From: Amyelois transitella
Lineage: Eukaryota > Arthropoda > Insecta > Lepidoptera > Pyralidae
Assembly (NCBI RefSeq): GCF_032362555.1
Contig: NC_083510.1
Span: 5,483,501 to 5,547,500, forward strand
DNA: 64,000 nucleotides
Direction: 5' to 3'
Positions within the stretch are counted from its first letter, which is position 1, and each line of letters opens with the position of its first letter. Shown here one piece after another: positions 1 to 10,657 of the stretch. The translations under genes and the position numbers were made by a program. The notes beneath the pieces were generated by a model. That model did no database searches. It was not told the origin of the DNA and worked only from the letters and a program-made list of their open reading frames with translations.

Positions 1-1772
1 AAATACATTTTGGATTAGTAGGTCACAGACGCAAAGTTACTTCTACTACCTTATTACTAAGATTCCCTAATCTAATTAACCGCGCCTATATTTTGCGTGA
101 CTTTTACGCATATTTCCTAGGAAATGGTGAGCAATCTTTTGATACTGCATTTATATTTTCAATAAAGGTAAAATATATCCGATTTAATTAGCTTTATATT
201 TATGAACATATTCATGCCAGATGTAAAAGCCAAAACATTAAAATCCAGTACCTACTTATACCTAATTAGGTTGTGATTGATATGGGAATCCTAGATATTT
301 TACAGTTTTTACCCGACTGCGCGACGCAAAAGAGGGAAATGTAATTATGTATGCCTACACTAGTAAGTAACAAACAGATTTTTACGCATTGCTCTTTGGT
401 AGTAATACCTAAGTATACGGCAGTGTGCTCGTCCGGTCCTTGACCTACGTGTACTGGGTCATCGTACAGGCACACACATGGCGGCGAAGCGTGTCTCACA
501 AACACTTGCCACGTTCGTCCACATCATAGGTAGATATGAGAGACTGCGCCCCTGGGCCAATTCACTTCCTGGCCGCTCAGCCGTGCGCGCTTCCGCACAC
601 AGTGACATTATTAACTCTGTTAGCCATATAATATAAACTGTAACAGTATGATAACACGATAACAAACTATCGATTTCAACCTACCTACTTTTGTTGCCCA
701 ATGCCTTCGTATGTTACCTATTTAAATTGTTGTACCTAAACTGCAAGCACAGACTGCAACTCTTCGCAATTTCGGCGGCAAGGACGTGTATCAGTTACGT
801 GACTTGATAATAATATCTATACATGAATAAATAGGTACCTAAATCCACACTCCAAATCATTATGTAGAAAAACTTTATGAAGAAGTACAAACGAAGTAAA
901 TCCAATAAAATGAATAGACTATGGTTCAGGTAGAAATGGCTGAATAGGTAATCATGGTATCTAAACAAAATATTTTAAAAGTACCGGTAAAGCGATTGCG
1001 AATTCGCATTATTTGGGTTGGAAATTAAGCAGGTGAGAAGATATATGAACGAAATTCTTTTGTTATTGTCTACCTATTATGTAGTACCTACGTACCTACA
1101 TGTCGCATCATTGTTCAGAGAGCTTGGGTAAGCGATGTTGTAAAATGTCGGTGTAAATTACATTTGTTCTTGTAGCAATAGTTTTGTGAGCGAAAACATG
1201 ATCACCAAAAAAAAAAATTTGCAGCCGAAATCTAAGGAACTCTTAACATACCATAGGCAGACTCCGTGTGTTAATCAAACAATAAACATAGATAGTTTTA
1301 CTTATCATGCAGTAACTCAAATTAGTTCAATTACATGTTAGTGAGTTAAGTATTTCCATAAACGTTCTTATTTAAATTTAGATAGGTAGTTAGGTACAAA
1401 AATATATTGCACAAAACTTGTCATCATAAAGGACCTTGACATCAAACGCGCCTTCAGCATTTTCACAAACGTGAAATATCACAGATCACGAGTATTCTTG
1501 CCATTTTACCTGGGCTGGCTGTGTCTGTGTCTGTGACCTTTACATAATGCGAGGGAAATGACCGGCCAACCGTCTCGCTCGCGTTTTCACGCCCTATTCT
1601 CAAGGACGAATATTGTCCCGACCCAAACTAGGTACCTACCTATACTACCTATCGACCTTGTTATTTTAGAGCTGTATAGAGAACTATATCAAAATAGGTA
1701 TAAACCTACGCACTATGCGGATCACAGTCACCGAATATAGAGGGAGAAACCAAGAAGTCCGCTATCCGCTAT

Positions 1773-1819
1773 GGAAAATTTGAGCGGCGAATAGCCATTA
1801 TTCGCCGCTCAAATTTTCC
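1773..1819. repeat. Perfect 20-bp inverted repeat (hairpin)
   Basis: Arms 1773-1792 and 1800-1819 are perfectly complementary and separated by a 7-base loop. The arms contain a GCGGCGAAT core, GC-rich against AT-rich surroundings. No coding role is apparent. Confidence 0.75.
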
Positions 1820-3250
1820 GCAGAACAGCAATTATGAGTAGGTATGAGATTCTATTTTTTCTTTTATTTATTATACGATTACCTTCCTAATTTTAAAGAT
1901 TGGGTATACCTACACCTTAGTTAGATATATATTTAGAAACACAATCTGCCGTGATTTATAAGGATCAAAATTAGTTCTTTTCTCAGAAAAGAACGTTTTC
2001 TGATTGTCCTGGGTCTTGGATGTTTATCTATATAAGTATTTATTATAAAATATAGTATCGTTGAGTTAGTATCTCGTAACACAAGTCTCGAACTTACTTC
2101 GAGGCTAACTCAATCAGAGTAATTAGTCTCGTAAAAAAATATATATTAATCTTAGATCGTGAGCAATATTATCATTCGATTGTTTCTGACTATATTAATA
2201 AACAATTGAGTTGAGTGCCCAATGTTTAAACACACCTACCTATATTAACTGACTCGTGATGTGACTCAGGCATGTTTGATTCATTTGCGCTTACGTTATG
2301 TTATCATTATAACAATAACTATGTAGGTAGTACAAAATACCTATCTACATAGGTACTTTGAAGTGCAAAAAGAGAGACCAACTCAACTTTGCGTTAAGTA
2401 GATGAATGCGGAAATTGTAGCTTATGCGCTTAGGAAGTCGATAAGTGGTATATTTACATATATATATAATATTTGTAACAATTTTGAGTATTAGGTATTA
2501 AACTCATTATTTCCATCTAACGTTTAAGAAGATCTTCAAATACTAAAATATTTCAACCATGAGTTAATCTGCTTGAATAACATTCGAAATACATATATAT
2601 ATACCTAAATACCGTAAATAGGTAAGCTGGGTACTACGTTCTACTGCTTTACATATCAAAAATTTATAAACGGTATCAGAATTATCTAGATTGATCAAAA
2701 TAATTTAGGAAATCACAAAGATAAGCACCTAGCCTAGTTGACTTTACCTGTAATAGCTTTTAATCTTTACTTTGCTTATAATCAGACTCGACTAATGAGT
2801 CGAATTTCAAATTTCAACACTGACTTTTACACCTCTACCATTTACACTTTTGTTGAAGTAGGTAGTCAAGTTTAAGTGAAGTAACAGAAAACACTACCTA
2901 CTACCTATAGTATATATACGTATATGTATAGTTACGTAAAATAGATTTACACACAATTTACTAACTGACCTCAATCAACATTTTGAAGTAAACAAATAAT
3001 ACTTTAATTTTGTTCCTTTCCCTACTGCTGTTACAAATGGTAACGTCTTCTGATAGCATTCCCTTATTATTTTCATTGTATTGTAAAATGTATTAAGGAT
3101 TGGTAAAGTTACTTAAATCACACAATACCTTTGGTTACTAATATAAAATACAAAAAAAAAACTAAATATATGTACTTACTTCAAAAATTTACTTAATAGG
3201 TACCTACTAAAATTCGTGGCCTTCCAGTATTTTCAAGATTGTTAACTATA

Positions 3251-4027
3251 CAGGGTGACATTTAAAACAACTGCATCCTTTTAAACATAGACTATACCCA
3301 ATTACCCATGCTTCTGAACCGTTTGAGCCTATTTTTATTTAAATTAAACGTCTAAACGTCATCATTTTCACATTTAAAAAACCCTCAGAAACTACGTCAC
3401 ACGCTTTATTAAAGACCAATACTACATAAAGAAATTAAAACTAAACATGTAAATAAATGTCTGAAAAATAAATTATTTTTCTAGTATCAAGATAAAGTAC
3501 AGAGTCGTCGAGATCGCTCAGCTGAATGAATTGTGTCGTTGACCTCTGAATCTTACGCGTCGCTTTTCCGCCGGCCGGGGTGATTATGACGTATTTAGGA
3601 TCGTGGATTTCGATACTTATATTTTTTTTCGTACTTTCTGAAATATGAACCGATATTTTTCTTTTAACACACACACACACACACACATAATCATGTCTAT
3701 ATCCCTTGCGGGGTAGACAGAGCCAACAGTCTTAAAAAGACTAATGGCCACGTTCAGCTGTTTGGCTTTATGATGGAATTGAGATTCAAATAGTGACAGG
3801 TTGCTAGCCCATCGCCTAACTAAGAATCCCAAGTTTGTAAGCCTATGCCTTAGTTGCCTTTTACGACATCCATGGGAAAGAGATGGAGTGGTCCTATTCT
3901 TTTTTGTATTGGTGCCGGGAACCACACGGCACTGCCGGGAACCACTTTTATTTTAACGTTTTTAAATATCCTTTAGATGAGTAAACTTAACAGTTAAATT
4001 TATGCAGTTGAATTAAAAGTCACCCTG
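3251..4027. mobile_element. TA-flanked MITE with a nested SINE-like copy
   Basis: Both ends carry the inverted repeat CAGGGTGAC, and similarity continues for about 25 bases (CAACTGCAT further in). A TA dinucleotide flanks each end (3249-3250 and 4028-4029), as expected for a Tc1/mariner-type target site. About 280 bases in the middle (3667-3945) are a minus-oriented copy of the ATGT-tailed SINE-like family, inserted later. A minus-strand open stretch at about 3441-3610 reads as plausible protein (it includes DPKYVIITPAGGKATRK) but I do not recognise it. No transposase is seen, so the element is non-autonomous. Confidence 0.65.
3667..3945 (-). repeat. SINE-like repeat copy, ATGT-tailed family
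   Basis: Near full-length copy. On the minus strand it runs from GCCGTGTGGTTCCCGGC to a CA/TG-rich microsatellite tail. The same unit recurs at 12468, 17030, 27315, 42108, 42950/43690, 46280, 54105 and 62165. It lies inside the TA-flanked MITE, so it is the younger insertion. I find no clear tRNA-type A and B boxes, so the class is inferred only from size, tail and copy number. Confidence 0.7.
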
Positions 4028-4746
4028 TAGTATATACCTCGTAAGGGATAAAGACGTAATGTATGTACACATAGAATTAAAAACTCGATGTTCTAGGATG
4101 GCCATGCAGGCTCAGCAGTGACAGTTACCGCCACTACAGTTATCTTCAATCAATCATCTAGGTAGATAATTAAGAAAACGGAGCTATAAGAAATTTTCCC
4201 ATTTACATGACAGTAACCTCAGAATAGAACATAAGTACCTAATTGGGATGTAAACAAAGCCTTAAAACAAACTAACATGATACACGAGATTAAAACATTA
4301 CGCGAGTTTTGCACAGAGTCACAGATATTTTAATTACACCTTTTAAGTAAGTATATCCATTCAAAATAAAGTAAATTTTCAAAATTCAAAATTATTTTAT
4401 AATACCAATGAGTGTAATAAATAATACCAACAATACCAGTGAGCTTGCAAACAAACAAAGGTGTGACGTCACAACTTTATATTAAAGACGCTTTGGACTC
4501 GCCCAAATAATGTGGTACGAAGGTATTTCAATAAATCTCAGACGATTGTTTTTTATTGTTGCGATTATTTTACCAATGTTTTAGTTGTTCTGAAACTTAA
4601 TTTCTAAACACCAAAACAAAAATTATATATCATCCCAAAAGGACCCTAAATCACAAATTGGTTTTGATTGCAATAGATGAAAGGTATGATTATGTTGTTA
4701 TAAGGAATACTTAATGGATGTTTTACTAATTATTTGGCGAAATAAT

Positions 4747-5330
4747 ATTCATGATATAATAAAAAACTGTCTGTCCGTCTGTCACCAGGCCAAGCTGTAT
4801 CTCATAAACCGTGAATAGCTAAAAAGCTGAAATTTTTACATATTATTTACGATGGCTACGACGCTGTACTAAAAAATACTAAAAATTTATTTTATGCGAA
4901 CACAGTCTAGTGATAGGACTCGAATCGAAATTCTATACTCGAATCAGTTCGAATCACCAGGACAAAGTTCGAATGGTGATTCGAATTAGCATTCGATTCG
5001 AACTAACTGATGATTCGAATCAATACGAATTAAACGTGATTCGAGTCCCATTACTAGAATACACTAAACGTGTTTAATCGTATATTTTTGCTCAATATTA
5101 ATAACAGTATAGGTAGGTTAGGTAGTAGTCGCTAAACAAATTTACAGAATATTCACCTAGCCATATGTTACCTTTCAAAATAAATAATAAAGTATTTTTT
5201 AAAGTGCCTGCTCTTTCTCTTTAGTGCTCTCATTAAAAAACGCAATTTTTTTTTATCGATAATACGGAACCCTTCGAGTGCAAACCTGACTTGCACTTGG
5301 CCGGTTTTTATAGTTTCATCAATCAAGGAT
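4747..5330. repeat. Broken interspersed repeat with a foldback insert
   Basis: The left part (from about 4747, TCTGTCCGTCTGTCACCAGG) and the right part (5265-5310, GGAACCCTTCGAGTGCAAAC to CACTTGGCCGGTTTTT) look like two ends of one repeat type common in moth genomes. The middle is occupied by a palindromic element (4906-5058) and AT-rich sequence. No coding potential is seen. Confidence 0.4.
4906..5058. mobile_element. Small palindromic MITE rich in TTCGAA/ATTCG
   Basis: The termini are inverted repeats of about 21 bases starting TCTAGT and containing GGACTCGAATC, with two mismatches. Between them the motif (A/G)ATTCGAA recurs about every 15-25 bases on both strands. It sits inside an older repeat. 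No clean target duplication was found. Family unknown. Confidence 0.5.
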
Positions 5331-5900
5331 TTTCAGAAATTCCACTGCGTTGCGCAGCAGGATCTCTGTACTGAGGTATGGTGAGGTGGTGAGGTATAAT
5401 GAGAACTATGAGTAGGTACTTAGGTATAACAAAAAGGTTGTAGTTTAGATATTTAAGTAGTTGACGAACATACAATGTTATCAGATAATGAAAGGAAAGA
5501 ATTCCGTTTTTTATTTTACTACCTATCTAAAAGAATTCACCCACGAGTCGCGGCTTAGGCCAACTAGGTAAGTAGGTATACCTACTGTTTTTAATAAATT
5601 ATACGTTTTACTGTTGAACAAAAGTGCCTATACAAAATATCTTTTTCAGTATCGAAATGCTCATTAATTATGTGTTATTTTGGCTAAATAAGTCTGTACG
5701 TAGATAGGAAAGTACCTATTCTTTCATACGTTGCATTATCTAGGAAGTATATTAATGTAGGTACATATCTGCAACGTCACTGGAATAAGTCTTTAGTCAG
5801 GCAGTAATATCACAGACTTATACATTCGACCTTATTGTAAGCCGTTCAAATGGAAGCTATCACCTATACCTTACACGTAATAGCTTTAATAGATTCTTAC

Positions 5901-6140
5901 GTCTTCCGGTGGAAAATCATAGCACTCCGCTATCTTTTGATAGAGCTCCTTAACGTTGGAGAATCCCGAGATGAGTCCCAGAGGACTACCGTGTGCTTGT
6001 TGGCAGTGGAATACCAACTGGGATTTCTGAGATCCATTGTTATTGTCCACTCCGTTTTGCTGCTGCTGTACTTCCTCTGTGGGGGTAGGCGGCACCGGAG
6101 GAGGCGCATACTTAGGCGCCTTCTTCTTGAATAACGACAT
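5901..6140 (-). CDS. kermit: GIPC / kermit-like PDZ adaptor, first coding exon (partial gene)
   Basis: This exon encodes the N-terminal 80 residues of a GIPC-family protein. These adaptors bind cargo receptors through a central PDZ domain and myosin VI through the C-terminal GH2 domain, and act in endocytic trafficking. What is seen: MSLFKKK, then a proline-rich patch and a glutamine run, then the start of the GH1 region with LVFHCQQAHGSPLGLISGF and NVKELYQKIAECYDFPPED, which closely resembles the matching stretch of vertebrate GIPC1. The ATG at 6140 opens the only fitting frame. The exon ends at a GTAAGA donor just below 5901, phase 0. The remaining GH1, PDZ and GH2 exons must lie left of the window. 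The symbol is by family resemblance to the fly orthologue. Confidence 0.88.
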
Positions 6141-6500
6141 TGCAGTCGGGCACTTTGTAACGGTATCACGGTTTTCCTTAGCAAGAACGTCAGTGCACGC
6201 ACATTCTACACCCGTTCACAGTAAAATTTTAATCACTACAGAGTCGCTTATCTTGTGAAAAGTTTAAAATGTACTGTCGCGTCATAGCACTGATAAGTTA
6301 TCACCCAATGGCGATGTTGGATAAGATTATGCAGTGTAGTGGAAGGTAATGGAACGACCGCATTGGAGGCCGAATGAAGCGCGCAAGCGGCGACCTGAAT
6401 GACGACTGACTGAAAATGTCGAGTTGAATGCGAGAGCGGTGTGGAGTGCGGAGCGGAGGGCCGCCGCCCCGTCATCTCATCGCCGCCGGGCCGGTCGGAC
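6141..6500 (-). promoter_or_regulatory. Likely 5' UTR/promoter of the GIPC-like gene
   Basis: Sequence directly upstream of the GIPC start codon. From about 6360 to 6500 it is clearly GC- and CpG-richer than its surroundings. No TATA box or initiator can be fixed by eye. The short open frames here show no family resemblance. Confidence 0.35.
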
Positions 6501-6883
6501 TGCCGACATGGACAAACCTAATTTAACAAAAGTCCATTCAATCGACACAAGCTATACTGATACACGACACAGGTATCTCATACTGATATTCAGGATTGCA
6601 GGGGAATACCATTCACAAAATAGGTACCTATATTGAGTTACTATACTAGGTGCCTACGTATATATTGCTCGTTAAGCCGGGTCCAGACGAGTGTAACGTG
6701 TAATGTAATCCACCGTGTAATGTAACACGAATTCTACGTGTGGACGGCACTACGAGCATTACATGTAACGCTCGCGCGGCGCTCGGGGTTGATCCATCGG
6801 CTGTCGGTTTTTCGCGCGAACACAAAGACGCTCGCAGTGCTCGTTTGGACGGCGTTCGTGACGGTTGTGTCGTATGTACGTTC

Positions 6884-8586
6884 ATGATGTGGAGTGACGA
6901 ACAATCGCTTGAACTTATTAGTTTGTATCAAAAAAAACCTGTTATTTGGGATCCAAAAAACCCGCAATACTATAAAAAAAATCTGAAACACGATGCTTGG
7001 AGTGATATTGCTCATTCATTGGAAAGAGATGTAGAAGAATGCAAAAACAAAATGATTAGTTTGCTTGCTTCACATCGAAGAGAAAAAGGAAAAGTAAAGA
7101 AGAGCCATAGTTCCGGAAAAGGTATGTTTTATTATAAATTTATGTTGCTTTACATATTACACACTTTTATTTATTAATTTAGTTTTTACGGTATTATCAC
7201 TTACTTGCTATTAGTACAATTATTACTTCTATTGTATACCCACTATATTACTATATTCTACTATATTTTACTATACATATATGTACTATATTCTATTGTA
7301 TTGTTTATTTATTGTAATTTATTTTACAGGTGGGGATGAAACGTACAAAAGTACATGGTTTGCTTACGAGGCGCTGGCATTTTTAGGAGATCGAAATAAT
7401 CCAAGGAAACGACGCAACACAGAGGTAACTGCATTGAACTAGTTTCCTTCGACTTGATAAAAAAAACTTAACAATATGTATTCTGCCAAGAAACTGTACC
7501 CTCGTTCATAAAATAGTCATTAAACTCATCCCTAATTTGTTTTGCCGTTGAGGCAGCTCTTCTAGGTACATTATTCAATGGAAGTAAAGATGACATTTCA
7601 CAATCTCTCCGCCAACTACCTTCACATAATCTTCCGTTTTGGTCGCTGTCAAGTGAGCCAGGGGGTGCATACAAGTTTTTAGATGAATCCGTGTTTCTCA
7701 AAAAATTATGCAAGTGTGCAATAGCCATGACTATAGTCTCCACGGTTTTGGGCTGAAGGAGCATAGGTTTTCGTAGAACTCTGAACACAGATGCTGTGAT
7801 ACCAAATACATTTTCTACAATCCTGCGAGCTCTGCTTAACCGGTAATTAAAAATTCTTCGCGGCGATCCCTTGGGGTATTCTCCTGGATAGGGTTTCATT
7901 ATATTGTTTTGTAAAGGGAAGGCAGAGTCTCCTACAAAAACATATGGTACTACTTTGTTTCTACCTTGCAGTGCTTCAGGTGCAGGCAATCTTAACGAAT
8001 TATTTTCTAGTTTTTTATATAATTCAGTTTCCTTAAAAATTCCACCATCTGAAATGCGGCCTTGACATCCGACATCCAGAAATTTATAATTATATTCCGC
8101 GTCTACTAAAGCAAACATCACTATACTGAAATTAGATTTGTAGTTACGATATTCTGTGCCACTATGTACCGGAGCCTCGAGAATGACATGTTTACCGTCC
8201 ATGGCTCCGGCACAATGGGGAAAATTCCACAATTCATCAAATCTGTTTGAGATCTGGATCCATTCTGACTCTGTTTTTGGCAGCTGAAACAATGAATTTC
8301 TTTTTAATTACAGATTACAAATGAACCGGAACAGAGTGCATCTACAAGTGTCGAAAATGATAACAGTTTGTTTGATAACAGTTCAGAATTTATATCACCA
8401 ACTGGTCAGGCCCCCAAAAAAAAGAAATCAGACGAAAATAAAAAAATGGGTATGCTTTCGGAGGCTCTTGGCCTGCTTAAGAGTGCTGCTTCTAGTCCTA
8501 CTCCTGAACCCCGGAACAATAATCCAAACAATTTTGACAGTGAAACCCTTTTCAAATTTTATATGCAGCAAGATGCAACAATATAA
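6884..8586 (+). CDS. MADF-domain accessory protein of the Harbinger element
   Basis: Three exons: 6884-7121, 7330-7424, 8314-8586, phases consistent, 201 residues. In PIF/Harbinger elements this second protein binds DNA and helps bring the transposase to the nucleus and the element ends. The N-terminal ~80 residues form a MADF/trihelix-type domain (DEQSLELISLYQKKPVIWD, YKSTWFAYEALAFL in exon 2), followed by a lysine-rich patch (PKKKKSDENKK). An upstream in-frame ATG at 6740 overlaps the subterminal repeat and is less likely. Oddity: the frame closes at 8584-8586, but another plus frame running from about 8565 to 8899 reads as the expected tail (NAVQRAIMDVIFKADEG, then a Ser/Tyr-rich segment). 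A one- or two-base change near 8565-8586 probably truncates the protein. Intron 2 contains the whole second transposase exon on the other strand. Confidence 0.75.
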
Positions 8587-9474
8587 CAGAAGTACTAAAA
8601 ATGCCGTGCAGCGAGCAATAATGGACGTAATATTCAAAGCCGATGAAGGGTGCACTAACTTTTCTCAACATTATTATCCATCGGCATTCAATTACAGTGG
8701 GTATACAACAGGCTCGGTTCCTTCATCAAGATACTGCAATGAACCACCTTCTTTGTCTAATCGCTCAGAACTTACTTCAGGGTATTCAACAGGTCAAAAT
8801 CAAACAAGTTGCCCTACTGCTCCATATGCTTCACCTGTTCCCTCAGAATTATCTCAAACTTCATATGAAGATGTAGACTTTGTGAATGACCTGATTTGAA
8901 AAGAATAAATTTTGTACTACATGATTTGAAGATACAATTTGATTCAACTTTCTAATTTTAATTTTGGAATAATTTTAATTTTGCTTACCGTACTTAATAC
9001 AATAGCTTAATTTGTTATTTTAATAAATAAATAAAAATATGTAAAACTCACCTTAATGTTTTCTTTCAATGCTTTTATAATCGCTTCACAAACTTCTGGT
9101 ACAATGCAAGACATTGACTGTTTTGAAATTCTGAAGGTGTATTGAAGGCTTGTAAATGAATCTCCTGTTGCCAAAAATCTTAGTGTTAGAGCCAGTCTAT
9201 CTTGCGGCGAAATTGCAGATCTCATTATAGTGTCTTGTCTTGATATTTTAGGCGCAATGATTGTTAACAAATATTCGAAGTCAGTAGGCGACATCCGGGT
9301 AAAGTTTTTATATTGACCACTTATATGTTGAGATTTTAGTTCCACAAGTAAAGAAGATCTTCTTTTATACAAATTAGTTTTCCACCATCGACGCTTCCGA
9401 CTTTTGCGGTCTTCAGTTAGTAAATACATGAAAATAAAAGCCGCACCAGCTATCACGACCTTCCTATTCGGCAT
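7468..9474 (-). CDS. Harbinger DDE transposase (HARBI1-like)
   Basis: Two exons on minus: 9474-9052 (141 codons) and 8283-7468 (271 residues plus stop), joined in phase 0 (donor AAG|GTGAGT, acceptor TTTCAG|CTG), giving 412 residues, close to the usual HARBI1 length. The C-terminal exon is a DDE_Tnp_4 domain: first Asp in CAGAMDGKHV, second Asp in VFVGDSAFPL, Glu in ARRIVENVFG, all present. Exon 1 holds the helix-turn-helix-like N-terminal part (RLALTLRFLATGDSFTSLQ). In this superfamily the enzyme cuts and pastes DNA at TWA sites. No stop interrupts either exon, so the gene looks potentially functional. Its intron (8284-9051) contains the last exon of the opposite-strand MADF gene. Confidence 0.88.
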
Positions 9475-9614
9475 GTTCGTAGCAACTGAGTGGAAACAGC
9501 TTTTGAAATATTTTCGCGTTCACAATTCGCTTTAGTTCGTGTGCCGTCCACACTGTTGATACTAAATTACACGTAATCTTACATTACACGTTACACTCGT
9601 CTGGACCCGGCCCG

Positions 9615-10298
9615 TTATCTATGAACTCTATCACTACGAACAACATCACATAGCAGATTTTAAAACGCCTGTTCAATTTGAATTAGGTAGATACATCTCA
9701 AAATAATTGCTTTCAAAATTTATATAGGTAGATTGGATTCCATGTATACCACTGACTATTATACCTAAGTACTAGGTATAAACTATACATATATCGTCGG
9801 TCAGTAGGAGGTCAGTGATCAAATCAAGAAAAGTATTCAAGAACACCGTTTTTTGTTAAAATTGTACTAAAGTTGGGAAATATAAAGATTTTTATTAATA
9901 TTAATCTTTACCAAAAACCCTCAAGATACCTTAATTTACTTTGTGATTTTTAAGTAGGGACCTTGATATCAAAATATTTCTTGCAAAATAGAAGCCCTTC
10001 TACGCATAAAGAATCGGAAAGCTATAATATACCTGGCTCTGATAAGTGAAGGTGTCACAACTTACAGACCGGAAAAATTTAAAAGATAAATTTAAGAAAG
10101 CGGACCCCTGCCCCGCAGTTCTAAAGAGGAGGGTGCAACTGGGAAATATATTAAGCTTAAAGGCCCCAACCATTTTCAACAGCATTCAATTCACTGGGAA
10201 AATCCCAGACCATGACGGCCTCCTTCTGTCTAGAGGATCATTGCAAGAATGTAATAATAATGGAAACGGAAGTCGAAAACCTGAGTTTTCGACTTCCT
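9615..10298. other. Intergenic, nothing recognised
   Basis: AT-rich DNA between the Harbinger element and the LINE fragment. The open frames over 10000-10370 show no domain or splice structure that I trust. Confidence 0.4.
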
Positions 10299-10311
10299 GC
10301 TCCTTGATCTG

Positions 10312-10644
10312 TTTAACCGCTATCTTCGCCGTATTCTCGGTGTTTACTGGCCTGAGAAAATCTCCAACGTAGACCTGTGGGAACGCTGCGGTGAGACTCC
10401 GATCGACCAGCAGATCAAACGCCGCAAATGGAACACATACCGAGGCAAACCCTAGACTGGAATCCCCAAGGAAAGCGTAAACGTGGCCGCCCTAAACAGA
10501 CCTGGCGGCGGACAATCATCGCAGAGGTAAAGAATATAGGGAAGACTTGGAGCGAAATAAAACGCGAAGCTCAAGACCGAGCGGGATGGCGACGCACTGT
10601 GGATGCCCTCTGCCCCAGCTAGGGGACATAGGACCTTAAGTCAA
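10312..10644 (+). mobile_element. 5'-truncated RTE-like LINE, C-terminal end of ORF
   Basis: A 333-bp 5'-truncated non-LTR retrotransposon copy flanked by a 13-bp target duplication, GCTCCTTGATCTG (10299-10311 and 10645-10657). It translates as the very C-terminus of an RTE-type polyprotein. One frame from 10318 has RYLRRILGVYWPEKISNVDL. A second frame from 10428 has GKRKRGRPKQTWRRTI, then AQDRAGWRRTVDALCPS and a stop. The switch of frame between the two reflects an internal deletion or indel near 10420. It is a dead copy. Confidence 0.8.
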
Positions 10645-10657
10645 GCTCCTTGATCTG

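Larger units (their letters stand above)
1..5900 (-). other. Intron 1 of the GIPC-like gene (runs off the left edge)
   Basis: The minus-strand GIPC first coding exon ends at a GTAAGA donor at 5901/5900, and no later GIPC exon (PDZ or GH2 part) is seen to its left, so these 5.9 kb are read as first intron. No convincing coding sequence is present. The stretch holds a 20-bp perfect hairpin (1773-1819), a TA-flanked MITE with a SINE-like insert (3251-4027) and a broken repeat with an inserted TTCGAA-rich foldback (4747-5330). The rest looks like unique AT-rich DNA. Confidence 0.6.
6675..9614. mobile_element. PIF/Harbinger DNA transposon, nearly whole
   Basis: A roughly 2.94-kb class II element. 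Its terminal inverted repeats share at least 30 bases (GCCGGGTCCAGACGAGTGT and on through CGTGTAATGTAA), left end 6676-6710 and right end about 9578-9612. A second, subterminal inverted repeat GTGTGGACGGCAC lies at 6738-6750 and 9541-9553. TTA on both sides (6672-6674, 9615-9617) fits the 3-bp TWA target duplication of PIF/Harbinger; the outermost 2-3 bases of the ends are uncertain. It carries the two genes typical of the superfamily: a DDE transposase on minus and a MADF/Myb-like DNA-binding protein on plus. The transposase frame is open, which argues for a recent insertion, but the accessory gene seems to carry a frame change. Confidence 0.9.

Noticed and set aside
3660-3690. CA/TG run as an independent microsatellite locus
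   Set aside because: It is the tail of the SINE-like copy.
8643-8876. Other-frame ORF over the MADF tail
   Set aside because: Shadow of the 8565-8899 frame; composition is poor and has no motif.
7468-9474. Harbinger transposase as a domesticated host HARBI1 gene
   Set aside because: It lies between long terminal inverted repeats with TTA flanks and next to the element's own MADF gene, so it belongs to the transposon.
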